From: Bifidobacterium sp.
GTDB taxonomy: Bacteria > Actinomycetota > Actinomycetes > Actinomycetales > Bifidobacteriaceae
Length of the DNA: 5,767 nucleotides
Direction of reading: 5' to 3'
Assembly: GCA_022739095.1 (NCBI GenBank)
Contig: JAIJEI010000136.1
Location: 1 to 5,767 of the forward strand
The notes beneath the pieces were generated by a model, which saw only the letters and a program-made list of their open reading frames with translations, did no database searches and was not told where the DNA came from. The position numbers were made by a program, and so were the translations under genes. This document shows positions 5,585 through 5,767 of this stretch, piece by piece. Each line of letters starts with the position of its first letter. Within the stretch, counting starts at the first letter, position 1.

Positions 5585-5604
5585 TGGTGGCTTTCGGGCC
5601 GCCA
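5585..5604 (+). repeat. Small hairpin just upstream of the ilvE ribosome binding site
   Basis: GGTGGC (5586-5591) and GCCGCC (5598-5603) can pair as RNA with one G-U pair around TTTCGG, and T5585 pairs with A5604. It lies a few bases before the weak AAGAAGAAG binding site of ilvE. The rest of 5494-5627 contains another possible 7-bp pairing, GGGTGTG 5527-5533 with CACACCC 5574-5580, and no gene. I see no clear promoter for ilvE here. Any regulatory role is unproven. Confidence 0.25.
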
Positions 5605-5627
5605 AAGTCAAGAAGAAGTAGCTAGTA

Positions 5628-5767
5628 ATGACTGAAAACACGCACCACGATCCGGCAGCGCTCGACAAGCTCACCGAACCGTTCACCGTACTGCCGAACG
5701 ACAACCCCGCATCCGATGAGAAGCGTCAGTCCCTCATCGACAAGCCGGCTTTCGGCCAGGTGTTCTC
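5628..5767 (+). CDS. ilvE: Branched-chain amino acid aminotransferase, N-terminal part (runs off the window)
   Basis: Only the first 46 codons are present. The enzyme is a PLP-dependent fold-type IV aminotransferase, catalysing the last step of valine, leucine and isoleucine synthesis with glutamate as amino donor. Residues 19-46 (FTVLPNDNPASD, then EKRQSLIDKPAFGQVF) align with the start of M. tuberculosis IlvE as I recall it (FTVLRAVNPATD, QRESMLREPGFG). That segment precedes the conserved DHM motif, which lies beyond the edge. A polar stretch of about 18 residues comes before the conserved part. The ATG at 5628 has only a weak purine-rich AAGAAGAAG (5610-5618) nine bases before it. No other start codon with a better site is visible. 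The PLP lysine and active site cannot be checked because the gene is cut. Confidence 0.8.
   Translation, partial: MTENTHHDPAALDKLTEPFTVLPNDNPASDEKRQSLIDKPAFGQVF

Overview
The window looks like chromosomal DNA of a high-GC actinobacterium, most likely Bifidobacterium and perhaps the B. longum group. This rests on GC-rich third codon positions, a pntA-pntA2-pntB transhydrogenase split into three genes, an L25/CTC protein with an Ala/Pro-rich tail, and an actinobacterial-type IlvE start. The genus is my inference; no search was run. I see no mobile element, CRISPR array, tRNA or rRNA.

Layout. 1-113: probable 3' end of an unidentified plus-strand gene. 114-458: a 345-base non-coding region with two near-identical palindromes exactly 21 bases apart, a further inverted repeat and a weak promoter candidate. 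459-3364: pntAA-pntAB-pntB, a tight operon for the membrane-bound proton-translocating NAD(P) transhydrogenase. A perfect 13-bp hairpin lies between pntB and the convergent gene at 3410-4447, which encodes a membrane-anchored alpha/beta hydrolase. A divergent intergenic region follows, with a long structured leader (about 4532-4781) in front of rplY (4782-5402, ribosomal protein L25/CTC). A strong intrinsic terminator ends rplY. The window closes with the first 46 codons of a branched-chain amino acid aminotransferase gene (ilvE, from 5628).

How the genes work together. The three Pnt proteins form one enzyme: PntAA binds NAD(H), PntAB and the N-terminal part of PntB form the proton channel, and the C-terminal part of PntB binds NADP(H). 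It uses the proton gradient to make NADPH from NADH. That would suit an organism fermenting sugar through a phosphoketolase pathway that yields little NADPH. NADPH is needed for biosynthesis, including glutamate synthesis, and glutamate is the amino donor for IlvE, but this link is only loose. The hydrolase and rplY appear to be independent units.

The two places most worth a second look are the phased palindromes upstream of pntAA, a candidate operator, and the rplY leader. In the leader a 10-bp helix can bury the ribosome binding site, and a 13-base direct repeat set exactly 100 bases apart offers two mutually exclusive pairings.
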